Source: Bacteroides fragilis
GTDB lineage: Bacteria > Bacteroidota > Bacteroidia > Bacteroidales > Bacteroidaceae
DNA: 64,000 nucleotides
Direction of reading: 5' to 3'
Assembly: GCF_019583405.1 (NCBI RefSeq)
Contig: NZ_SZUU01000002.1
Location: forward strand, 62,001-126,000
The notes beneath the pieces are model-generated. The model searched no databases and was not told the origin of the DNA. It saw only the letters and a list, made by a program, of their open reading frames with translations. Every line of letters begins with the position of its first letter. The first letter of the stretch is position 1. The position numbers were made by a program, and so were the translations under genes. Below are positions 35,769-42,429 of the stretch, piece by piece.

Positions 35769-36923
35769 TTAAAACCTATATCCCACGCCCACGTTGATCC
35801 CCGTCAGCCCCCAACGGACGGACGAGGCATCGTGATGATAGTATGCATGGGGCGGCTCGTTGTCGTAAGCCTTCGCCGAGGCATTGCGATAGCCTCCACG
35901 TATCCCGGCTTCTATCCCCCAATGGCGTGACAGGGGCAGATAGACACCGAAAGAAAGTCCGGTATGCCAGTAGCATCCCGTGCGGCTGGCACCTGTAGCG
36001 CCCGCATCTCCCGAAGGTGAAGGCTGATAGTCGAAGTCGCCCAGTTGCCCGTAAACTCCCAGATAGAACCGGCGGTAACGCCCGTCTCCCCTAAGCCACA
36101 GGCGGGGTTCGAGGCTAATGCCCGAAACACCCCAGAAACGGTGCTCCTTCCCCCCTTTCCAACCGGAATATGCCGCCGAGGCCATCACTGACCAACGACG
36201 GGCAAAGCACAGTTCGGCAGCCAGGTTGGGACGGAAAGCCGCCAAACGGCCCTCCGGCGTCAGACCCGCCCAGTCGGACAGATTGGTTTTCAGGGAGAAG
36301 ATGACCCGCGAGGGCCCGACCTGCGCAGGGTATGTGTGCTCCGCTGCGAGCGGGCGGGACTGTTCGTGAAGAGCGGGTGCCGGGCACGTTCCGCCTTCCG
36401 GCAACGAAGGAGCCCGTGCGGGCAAAAGCGGATAACGGGAGGCATACCCGGCATAGCGGGAAGGGCTCAGGGTATCGGCCGCCAACGGTTCGCGCAGGCA
36501 TACCACCACCACATCGCGCTCCTCGTCGGGACACGGCACGGCATGGTTGTGTGTCACAAACCAGGCTTCTTTCATCCCCTTGCGGGTGATAAGTTCGGAT
36601 TTCACACGGCTGCTGCGTACATAACCCAGCCGGAGATTATCGCGCACACTGCTCCCCGACGTACAGTAACCGTCTACGTAGATGCGCATCTTTCCATCCA
36701 CGATGGAGGAACGGAAAGCGGTGACTGCCGCAAAAAGCCGTTTCAGTTCGTGGTCGTTGCCACGATAGTCGGCATACAGCACATCACGCCCCTGTACAAA
36801 ACGGAATGTATGCAGCGAATCGCACCGCCGGGCAGGGCAAACGCCGCCCTCTTGTCCCAAAGCAGGGGCGGAAAGCAGAAAGACATATAGGAGCAGAAGT
36901 AAAATCCGGTTCATGGCAGACAA
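35769..36923 (-). CDS. DUF3575 outer-membrane protein with N-terminal OmpA-like segment
   Basis: 384 aa. Sec signal peptide about 1-23 (LLLLLYVFLLSAPALGQ). Residues about 30-145 resemble an OmpA-like peptidoglycan-binding region: VLYADYRGNDHEL and IYVDGYCTSGSSVRDNLRLGYVRSSRVKSEL. Residues about 200-384 are the DUF3575 barrel domain, starting FSLKTNLSDWAGLTPEG and ending in alternating aromatic strands with terminal Phe (GLTGINVGVGYRF), the normal outer-membrane insertion signature. DUF3575 proteins are standard members of Bacteroidales fimbrial operons and may anchor or assemble the pilus at the outer membrane. Second gene of the operon. Confidence 0.8.
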   Translation of the reverse strand: MSAMNRILLLLLYVFLLSAPALGQEGGVCPARRCDSLHTFRFVQGRDVLYADYRGNDHELKRLFAAVTAFRSSIVDGKMRIYVDGYCTSGSSVRDNLRLGYVRSSRVKSELITRKGMKEAWFVTHNHAVPCPDEERDVVVVCLREPLAADTLSPSRYAGYASRYPLLPARAPSLPEGGTCPAPALHEQSRPLAAEHTYPAQVGPSRVIFSLKTNLSDWAGLTPEGRLAAFRPNLAAELCFARRWSVMASAAYSGWKGGKEHRFWGVSGISLEPRLWLRGDGRYRRFYLGVYGQLGDFDYQPSPSGDAGATGASRTGCYWHTGLSFGVYLPLSRHWGIEAGIRGGYRNASAKAYDNEPPHAYYHHDASSVRWGLTGINVGVGYRF

Positions 36924-36938
36924 TCTCTAAAAATCAAA

Positions 36939-37331
36939 TTACAAACACAATTCCGTCAAATGAATCTCACCGAAGATGCTGCGCATCATCTGGTTGACCA
37001 CACCCATACGGGAAGCGACTACCCCATAGCGTCCGTAGACACGCTGTTCGTCCACGTCGGGAGAAACCGGGTGTACACCCTCGTTCAGTATCAGCAAAAG
37101 GGATAAAAGGTTGACGGACTCCAAAGGCTTACAGAGTTCGTATGACTCCGGCTTATCCGGAGCCTCCTGGCAGACACAACGAACTAAGCCTCCGCCCTCT
37201 AATTGAAGCAGAAGTACAGAAGCATCTTTAAAAAAACAATCAGCAGGATTGTAAGGACAGCCGCAAAACGTGTCCCGATAATAGATATAACGCAAAAGCC
37301 TGATGGCTTCCTGAGTAATTGCTGTAAGCAT
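36939..37331 (-). CDS. First gene of the fimbrial operon, 130-aa protein of unknown function
   Basis: 130 aa from the ATG at 37331 (MLTAITQEAIRLLRYIYYRD). The frame is open to 37412, but the extension would cross the left inverted repeat. No signal peptide. A cysteine cluster lies at about residues 23-34 (FCGCPYNPADCF) and more cysteines follow (RCVCQ), which hints at metal binding. It lies 25 bp from the inverted repeat, so it would be the first gene read from the invertible promoter. A regulator role, for example of the switch or of the pilins, is possible but unproven. Confidence 0.65.
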   Translation of the reverse strand: MLTAITQEAIRLLRYIYYRDTFCGCPYNPADCFFKDASVLLLQLEGGGLVRCVCQEAPDKPESYELCKPLESVNLLSLLLILNEGVHPVSPDVDEQRVYGRYGVVASRMGVVNQMMRSIFGEIHLTELCL

Positions 37332-37355
37332 ATTTTCTTGTTTTGTTGTGTGATG

Positions 37356-37379
37356 GCCGTTACTTTGTAGGTAACGGCA
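37356..37379 (+). repeat. Left inverted-repeat recombination site
   Basis: Arms GCCGTTAC and GTAACGGC surround an asymmetric 7-bp core, TTTGTAG, then one shared A. This arm-core-arm form is that of a tyrosine-recombinase crossover site. Confidence 0.8.
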
Positions 37380-37601
37380 CATGACAGACTGAAGTGTCAG
37401 CGGGCATCTCACTCTCTAAACATCAGAAATAAAAACATTTATACGTTTAGCAACCGGCATAAAATGTCAATATCACATTTAAACATTTAAATGCGAAAGC
37501 CACTCACATGCGGTTTTTCTTCAAGAACAGATAAAAATGCAAGTAAAAAAGACAGTATGGAAGATTATTTGGAGATTTAAACGAAATTATTTACGATTTT
37601 A

Positions 37602-37633
37602 TTTGGATATTTGCTTTGTTTTGTTCACTTTTG
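37602..37633 (+). promoter_or_regulatory. Promoter-like pair inside the invertible segment
   Basis: TTTG at 37602-37605, a 20-bp spacer, and CACTTTTG at 37626-37633, one base off the TAnnTTTG consensus. Spacing and composition fit Bacteroides vegetative promoters. Confidence 0.45.
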
Positions 37634-37647
37634 TGCTGTTATACTCA

Positions 37648-37671
37648 TGCCGTTACCTACAAAGTAACGGC
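37648..37671 (-). repeat. Right inverted-repeat recombination site
   Basis: The exact reverse complement of the left site: GCCGTTAC, core CTACAAA, GTAACGGC. The opposite orientation of the cores predicts inversion rather than excision. Confidence 0.8.
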
Positions 37672-37691
37672 TGATTATCAGCTGCATACTA

Positions 37692-38636
37692 CTACATGGC
37701 AGCATTTATCTGTCCCATGGTGTACTTTATGATTCCTTCATTGACACGGTTCAACTCTTCCTCTTCAAAAGGTTTCAGGTAAGTCTCCGTCACCTTGACA
37801 GAGGAGTGCCCCATAGCATTGGCAATCAAACCTATCGGTACTTTTTGATGGAAGGCGGTTGTTGCCCACGTATGGCGGATAGTATACGAACTGATGCGTA
37901 CACCCAGCCCCAATACCTTGGAGAGCCTGCCCAAGCGATGGTTGAACTTGCGAAGTTCCCTTTGATATGTTTTATATCCGACCTCGCTCCCCCATTCGCA
38001 GGTCCCCAGAATAGGGAAAAGATAATCTGAGCCCTCCTGGCAGTTTGCATCGAGATCGATCAGGGCCTGCGTCTCTGCAGAAACAAGAGCAGTCAGTGTA
38101 CGTCCCGTCTTCTTACGCTTGTATGTCAACCGTTTCTTGGGCTGCAAACCCTTAGCAGGCAAGTAAGCATAATCGGCAAAAGACATCCCACGGAAACGAT
38201 ACATCAGGCTGGCGCGTACACATGCCGTCCGAAGTGGCTTGGGAAGCGCCGCGAGGTCGGCATTGAGTATCCTGCTCATGACACATGGTTCGATGGCGCG
38301 CTTAATACCGGCACGCGTACCGGTACCGACATCGCTGAAAAGCATAGGATCATAGTTCTCTACTATCTTCTCGCGAACCGCCCTCCTGTAGGTGGCTTTA
38401 AGCATACGGAGGTAGGTGGAAACCGTATTCTCCTTCTTTCCTGCTCCCCTTAAGTGATTTTCGTATCGTTTCAGGCATTCGGGCGTGAGCACACCGAACG
38501 GAACAGCCTTGTTTCCGCAAAAAGCGGAGAACGACTTCATGGCACAATCATACACGTGGGCAGTGCCGTAACGACCACCCGACTTCATTTTTTTGACCAA
38601 AGAAGATAAATAAAATGTTAAACTTTGTTTTTTCAT
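37692..38636 (-). CDS. Tyrosine site-specific recombinase, probable invertase of the adjacent promoter segment
   Basis: 314 aa. An N-terminal SAM-like core-binding domain (about 5-100) is followed by the catalytic domain. Catalytic Arg149 lies in FRGMSFADYAYL, the form usual in Bacteroidales recombinases. A Lys lies in the YKRKKTGR beta hairpin, Arg254 in YTIRHTWAT (Tyr replaces the usual first His of HxxR, common in this group), then GH at 276-277 and the nucleophile Tyr286 in VTETYLKPF. Such Tsr proteins usually invert a promoter next to their own gene. Its end lies 20 bp from the right site, and no other cargo is present. Conjugative-element integrases look similar, but no element is seen. 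Confidence 0.85.
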   Translation of the reverse strand: MKKQSLTFYLSSLVKKMKSGGRYGTAHVYDCAMKSFSAFCGNKAVPFGVLTPECLKRYENHLRGAGKKENTVSTYLRMLKATYRRAVREKIVENYDPMLFSDVGTGTRAGIKRAIEPCVMSRILNADLAALPKPLRTACVRASLMYRFRGMSFADYAYLPAKGLQPKKRLTYKRKKTGRTLTALVSAETQALIDLDANCQEGSDYLFPILGTCEWGSEVGYKTYQRELRKFNHRLGRLSKVLGLGVRISSYTIRHTWATTAFHQKVPIGLIANAMGHSSVKVTETYLKPFEEEELNRVNEGIIKYTMGQINAAM

Positions 38637-38778
38637 ATTTTATCAATTTAATTACAAATAACACTTCTCGCGCGTTCCGGTTCATTGCGGGCGCACGCGA
38701 TGAAACATCTGGACAAACAGCCAGATACCCGATAAACAGGGGGATCAAGAAAGAAAAGAACTATTAAAAAAATTCATA

Positions 38779-38786
38779 TATCTTTG
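38779..38786 (+). promoter_or_regulatory. Predicted -7 box for the DUF4248 gene
   Basis: TATCTTTG, a full match to TAnnTTTG, 65 bp before the ATG at 38851. Confidence 0.45.
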
Positions 38787-38850
38787 CGCCCCAAAATGTA
38801 AATTAACAGCTTTTCGGCAGAAATTATAAACATTTAAAAGAATTAAGAAC

Positions 38851-39162
38851 ATGAACATCCAACACAAAAACTGGCTACTCGAAGGATTCCATCCGGTATC
38901 CACCGTAGCCGTCGCTTATTTTCCGGACTTACAGACCGGTAGTTCAGCAATCCGCCGCTTCCGCAGCGAAATACAGAAGCACCCCCGACTCGCACGGAAA
39001 CTGGCGGAAGCGGAATATCACCAGCACACCCTGATGCTCTCTCCCAGACAGATCTGTATCATCATCCGATATTGGGGCATGCCAGACGAAGTAGGATTAT
39101 TGATCGCCCGACATCCGGAACTGAGGGGGACTCTGCTCAATCGTGACCGGAAATTCGACTGA
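38851..39162 (+). CDS. DUF4248 protein of unknown function
   Basis: 103 aa. It has the pattern of DUF4248: VSTVAVAYFPDL, then AIRRFRSEIQKHP with LARKLAEAEY, and LSPRQICIIIRYWGMPDE. It is basic and helical, and the family is small and Bacteroidales-specific. It is frequently found near accessory genes such as HU-type proteins and amidases. No known activity. It lies on the opposite strand from the recombinase, about 215 bp from it. Confidence 0.75.
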   Translation: MNIQHKNWLLEGFHPVSTVAVAYFPDLQTGSSAIRRFRSEIQKHPRLARKLAEAEYHQHTLMLSPRQICIIIRYWGMPDEVGLLIARHPELRGTLLNRDRKFD

Positions 39163-39652
39163 TATATTTATATATCTTTTTTTGTTAGTATTTATTATAT
39201 GGCCCACCTGATATTTTCGAGGGGTGGCGGAATACCGCATAAACATCTGTAGCTCAAATAATAAGAGGCAGAAAAAAGATGGCTCCGACACTGGCCCACC
39301 TATGGAGGACGAAACGAGGAGGAAACGGAGCCTCAAACGGAAGCAAACAGAGCCTCCGTCACAGGCCATCAGAGACTCTGTCGGAGAGGATCAGAGCCTC
39401 TGTCCGTCCCCCTCTCCGAAGCAGAAAGCAGCAGAGAATGACTTATTCCAACCAATCAGAACCCGTTTTTTGGAGAGGGGGCGAAGGGAAGGTACTTTTG
39501 CGGGGAGTTCACCACAGAGTAGCACAGAGCGACACAGAGTTTTTGTTTCTTTTTGATAACCGGTACACTTGAAAAAAATATTTTCTCTATGTTACTCTGT
39601 GTTACTCTGTGGTGAGAAATCAGATTAGAAATCCATTAAAAACAAAACTACC
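39163..39652. other. Intergenic stretch, no gene seen
   Basis: 490 bp. It holds a purine-rich tract at about 39285-39430 with several copies of AGAGCCTC-like words, and dispersed palindrome element 6. A 110-codon open frame exists at 39224-39556 but has no family pattern and is read through the palindrome, so it is not called. Confidence 0.5.
39508..39615. repeat. Dispersed intergenic palindrome (element 6)
   Basis: The left arm TTCACCACAGAGTAGCACAG faces the right arm ending GTTACTCTGTGGTGA. Confidence 0.85.
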
Positions 39653-40273
39653 ATGAAAACACCAACTGTCGAAATGCTGAAAAAAGGTTATATCGTTATT
39701 CCCAAATCCCTGCTGGAAAACTATTTCGCTACTCACGGACAAGCAGAAGGACGATTCGAAGCCCTGATACGGGTACTGATGAACGTCAACTACTCGGATA
39801 TGGAGTGCTCCTCCTGCGGAAAGCACTTCATCTGTCATCGGGGCGAATCGCCCCACAGCCTGCTCCACTGGGCGAGCCTGCTGGGCTGGAAACGCACGCA
39901 AACCCGGCACTTCTTCAATGCAATGATCAAAGAAGGCATCATCGAGCGGCTACCCTCACCCAACGGAATGATGCGGATACGAGTCAACAACTACGACTTA
40001 TGGACGGGGAAGCTGAAAGCGTATGAAACGGGAAACAGTTCGTCGGACCGGAGTTTCCACCTCTTCTGGGAAAAGTATCACGAGATGACGCAAACAGCCA
40101 AAGTAAACATCGGACGTGCAAGGCGCGAATGGAAAAAGCTGAGCGAACCCGAACGCCGGGCAGCCATCGAAAGCGTGGAGGAATACTATTATCACTTGAA
40201 CGACACACGGTTCTGCAAACAAGCAGCGATGTATCTGGCGGATAAAGCGTTTCTGAATGAATATGAAATGTAA
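39653..40273 (+). CDS. Bacteroidales hypothetical protein with winged-helix-like N-terminus
   Basis: 206 aa. The N-terminal part (about 8-115) looks like a replication-initiator or phage-replisome-type winged helix: YIVIPKSLLENY, an all-helical ALIRVLMNVNYSD stretch, then WKRTQTRHFFNAMIKEGIIERL and a beta wing with MRIRVNNYDLW. A Cys pair with a third Cys (CSSCGKHFIC) sits between. Residues about 130-206 are a helical tail with FHLFWEKYHEMT and RAAIESVEEYYYHL. A DNA-binding role is likely; the function is unknown. It is one of the accessory genes between the recombinase and ferritin. Confidence 0.6.
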   Translation: MKTPTVEMLKKGYIVIPKSLLENYFATHGQAEGRFEALIRVLMNVNYSDMECSSCGKHFICHRGESPHSLLHWASLLGWKRTQTRHFFNAMIKEGIIERLPSPNGMMRIRVNNYDLWTGKLKAYETGNSSSDRSFHLFWEKYHEMTQTAKVNIGRARREWKKLSEPERRAAIESVEEYYYHLNDTRFCKQAAMYLADKAFLNEYEM

Positions 40274-40312
40274 GGTACACGCGCGCGTACATTATATATA
40301 AACGAATCAGGG

Positions 40313-40569
40313 TTCACCACAGATTTCACAGATTAACACAGATTTAAATTTAAAAGGGGAACACCGAAAAATAGAACCGGAACTATGAGAGAAATCAATC
40401 GCTCACCACAGAGTACACGGAGTACACAGAGTTTTAATGTTTTTCACCACAGATTACACAGATTAACACAGATTGAGAAATAGATAAATCTGTGTTAATC
40501 CGTGTAATCTGTGGTGAACTCCGTTCATTAGCATTAAAACTCTGTGTATTCCGTGTAATCTGTGGTGAA
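40313..40569. repeat. Nested cluster of dispersed palindromes (element 7)
   Basis: At least three left arms (TTCACCACAGATTTCACAG, CTCACCACAGAGTACACGG, TTCACCACAGATTACACAG) are followed by two right arms ending TCTGTGGTGAA, nested one in another over 257 bp. It fills the gap 40274-40574, which has no gene, and stops at the ferritin stop codon. Confidence 0.85.
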
Positions 40570-40574
40570 AAACC

Positions 40575-41054
40575 TTATCGCTGACCGAGCTGAGAATCGA
40601 TAAAGAAAATACCGGCATCACCGGCTCTCTTGATCTTATCGACAATGCCCTGTGCAGTAGCTTCTTCTTCTACCTGTTCGCGAACGAATCCCCAAAGGAA
40701 ATCCTGAGTCGCTTTATCTTTTTCGGCTGCGGCCATGTCGACCAATGCATCCACTAATTTCGATACATGGCGTTCGTGCTCAAAGACGTGTTCAAACACT
40801 TCGAGGGAAGTACCCCAACCGGTAGGAACAACATCTACCTTATCTACTTTGGCCGTACCGCCACGTTTGATAATATATTCGGCCATGGCATAAGCATGCC
40901 CCATCTCTTCCTGAGATTGCTTCTTCATCCAATGTGCAAAACCGCTAAAACCTTCTCTTTCAAAATAGAAAGACATAGACAAATACAGATTAGAAGACCA
41001 CATCTCGGCTGTAATCTGTTCGTTAATTGCATTCTGTAATTTCTCTGAAATCAT
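40575..41054 (-). CDS. ftnA: Ferritin (FtnA type)
   Basis: 159 aa from the ATG at 41054 (MISEKLQNAINEQITAEMWS). Ferroxidase-site residues Glu17, Glu50 and His53 are present, plus QEEMGHAYAMAEYI. The C-terminal helices (DKATQDFLWGFVREQVEEE) supply further Glu ligands. It stores iron as ferric oxyhydroxide in a 24-mer cage in the cytosol and limits oxidative damage; the family lacks haem. It is monocistronic: a TATTTTTG -7-like box lies at 41088-41095 (minus strand), and palindrome cluster 7 follows the stop. Confidence 0.95.
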   Translation of the reverse strand: MISEKLQNAINEQITAEMWSSNLYLSMSFYFEREGFSGFAHWMKKQSQEEMGHAYAMAEYIIKRGGTAKVDKVDVVPTGWGTSLEVFEHVFEHERHVSKLVDALVDMAAAEKDKATQDFLWGFVREQVEEEATAQGIVDKIKRAGDAGIFFIDSQLGQR

Positions 41055-41124
41055 AATCGTATTCATTTTAAGTTATTAAAATCACTACAAAAATAACAAT
41101 TTTAAAAGATAGATTGTTCGGAGA

Positions 41125-42288
41125 TTACACTAATTCCTCCGAAGTATAGCCCTTCGGTAATTCACGGCAGTTATAGCCGGAAGCCATAATCTCGCCATAA
41201 GCACCGGCGGAACGAAGGGCAATCAGGTCGCCACGCTTCACCTTATTCAGATCGACGGCTTTACCAAAAACGTCGGACGACTCACAGATGGGACCTACCA
41301 CGTCGTAGGTTTCAACTGTCGTATCCTCGGAAGTCAGGTTCTCCATCTTGTGATGGGCCTGATAGAGTGCCGGACGAATCAGGTCGGTCATACCGGCATC
41401 GAGAATGGCGAACTGCTTGTTGGTGCCTTGCTTGACATAAAGCACCTTGGAGATCAGCGAACCGCATTGTCCCGTAATGGCACGCCCCAGTTCGAAATGT
41501 AAAGTCTGGTGCGGACGAAGTTTCAGATGTTCATCGTACGTACGGAAATAGTCGGCAAAGTCCGGAATGGCCTGACGGTTGGGGTGATCGTAATCAATGC
41601 CCAGTCCACCGCCTACGTTGATATGTTCCACGAGGATGTGACGGGCTTCGAGCTTATCCTGCAACTCGTTGACACGATTGCAAAGCGCAATGAAATCCCC
41701 CATATCGAGAATCTGCGAACCGATGTGGAAATGAAGGCCGATAAACTTCACGTTCTTCATACCCAAAGCCACATCGATCACCTTATCCATATCGTGCATG
41801 CTGATACCGAATTTGTTTTCGGCCAGCCCGGTAGTGATGTTGGCATGAGTATGCGCACCGACATTGGGGTTGATACGGAAAGCAACGTTGGCTACTTTGC
41901 CCTTGGCAGCGGCCAGTTCGTTGATGACTTCCAATTCAGGAACCGACTCGACGTTGAAACAGAAAATATCGTAATCGAGTCCCAGGTTGATCTCCCAATC
42001 AGCTTTGCCCACACCGGCAAAGACGATCTTCCCGGCAGGAAAACCGGCTTTGATGGCAGCACGGATTTCACCTCCGCTGACACAGTCGGCACCCAGTCCG
42101 CTTTCGCGGATGATGGTCAGTACCTTGGAATTGGCATTGGCCTTGACGGCATAGTGTACACTGAAGTTGTCGTAACGTGCCACCTCACGGTTGACGCACG
42201 CCAGCGTGTCGCGAAGCACCTTTGTATCATAATAATAAAAAGGGGTCTGCAACTCGCGGAATTTATGAATGGGGAATACAGTTTTCAT
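41125..42288 (-). CDS. lysA: Diaminopimelate decarboxylase
   Basis: 387 aa. PLP lysine Lys49 in VHYAVKANAN, phosphate-binding HFHIGSQ and GGGLGID, and the dimer-interface Cys335 in GPICESSDVF. The usual EPGR motif is ELGR (LHFELGRAI), a substitution seen in related Bacteroidales as far as I recall. It removes CO2 from meso-diaminopimelate to give L-lysine in the cytosol. Its start is about 140 bp downstream of lysC, with palindrome element 8 between them; both are in the same direction as the his genes and may be one transcription unit. Confidence 0.95.
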   Translation of the reverse strand: MKTVFPIHKFRELQTPFYYYDTKVLRDTLACVNREVARYDNFSVHYAVKANANSKVLTIIRESGLGADCVSGGEIRAAIKAGFPAGKIVFAGVGKADWEINLGLDYDIFCFNVESVPELEVINELAAAKGKVANVAFRINPNVGAHTHANITTGLAENKFGISMHDMDKVIDVALGMKNVKFIGLHFHIGSQILDMGDFIALCNRVNELQDKLEARHILVEHINVGGGLGIDYDHPNRQAIPDFADYFRTYDEHLKLRPHQTLHFELGRAITGQCGSLISKVLYVKQGTNKQFAILDAGMTDLIRPALYQAHHKMENLTSEDTTVETYDVVGPICESSDVFGKAVDLNKVKRGDLIALRSAGAYGEIMASGYNCRELPKGYTSEELV

Positions 42289-42321
42289 GTTGAAAAGTGA
42301 CTAATGAGGTTTAAGTTGGAA

Positions 42322-42417
42322 TCACCACAGATTACACGGATTTTCACAGATTAACAATTTATCTCGTTGATATTTCGAGATTAAAAGTTCTGTGATAATC
42401 TGTGCAATCTGTGGTGA
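42322..42417. repeat. Dispersed intergenic palindrome (element 8)
   Basis: The left arm TCACCACAGATTACACGG faces the right arm GTGCAATCTGTGGTGA, between lysC and lysA. Confidence 0.85.
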
Positions 42418-42429
42418 ACCTAATTCATT

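Larger units (their letters stand above)
37356..37671. other. Predicted invertible promoter segment (316 bp), shown in OFF orientation
   Basis: Bounded by two perfect 24-bp sites in opposite orientation. The inner 268 bp contain no gene and are AT-rich. A promoter-like pair points right, away from the fimbrial operon, at 37602-37633. Inversion would move it to 37394-37425 on the minus strand, with a start site about 55 bp before the 37331 ATG. The adjacent tyrosine recombinase gene ends 20 bp from the right site. Confidence 0.7.

Noticed and set aside
37356..37671. Insertion sequence or attachment-site pair of an integrated element
   Set aside because: The sites are inverted, not direct, enclose no gene and have an asymmetric core in opposite orientation, which predicts inversion.
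39224..39556. 110-codon plus-strand open frame
   Set aside because: Composition is low-complexity (Arg, Lys, Ser), it reads through a dispersed palindrome, and no family pattern is seen.
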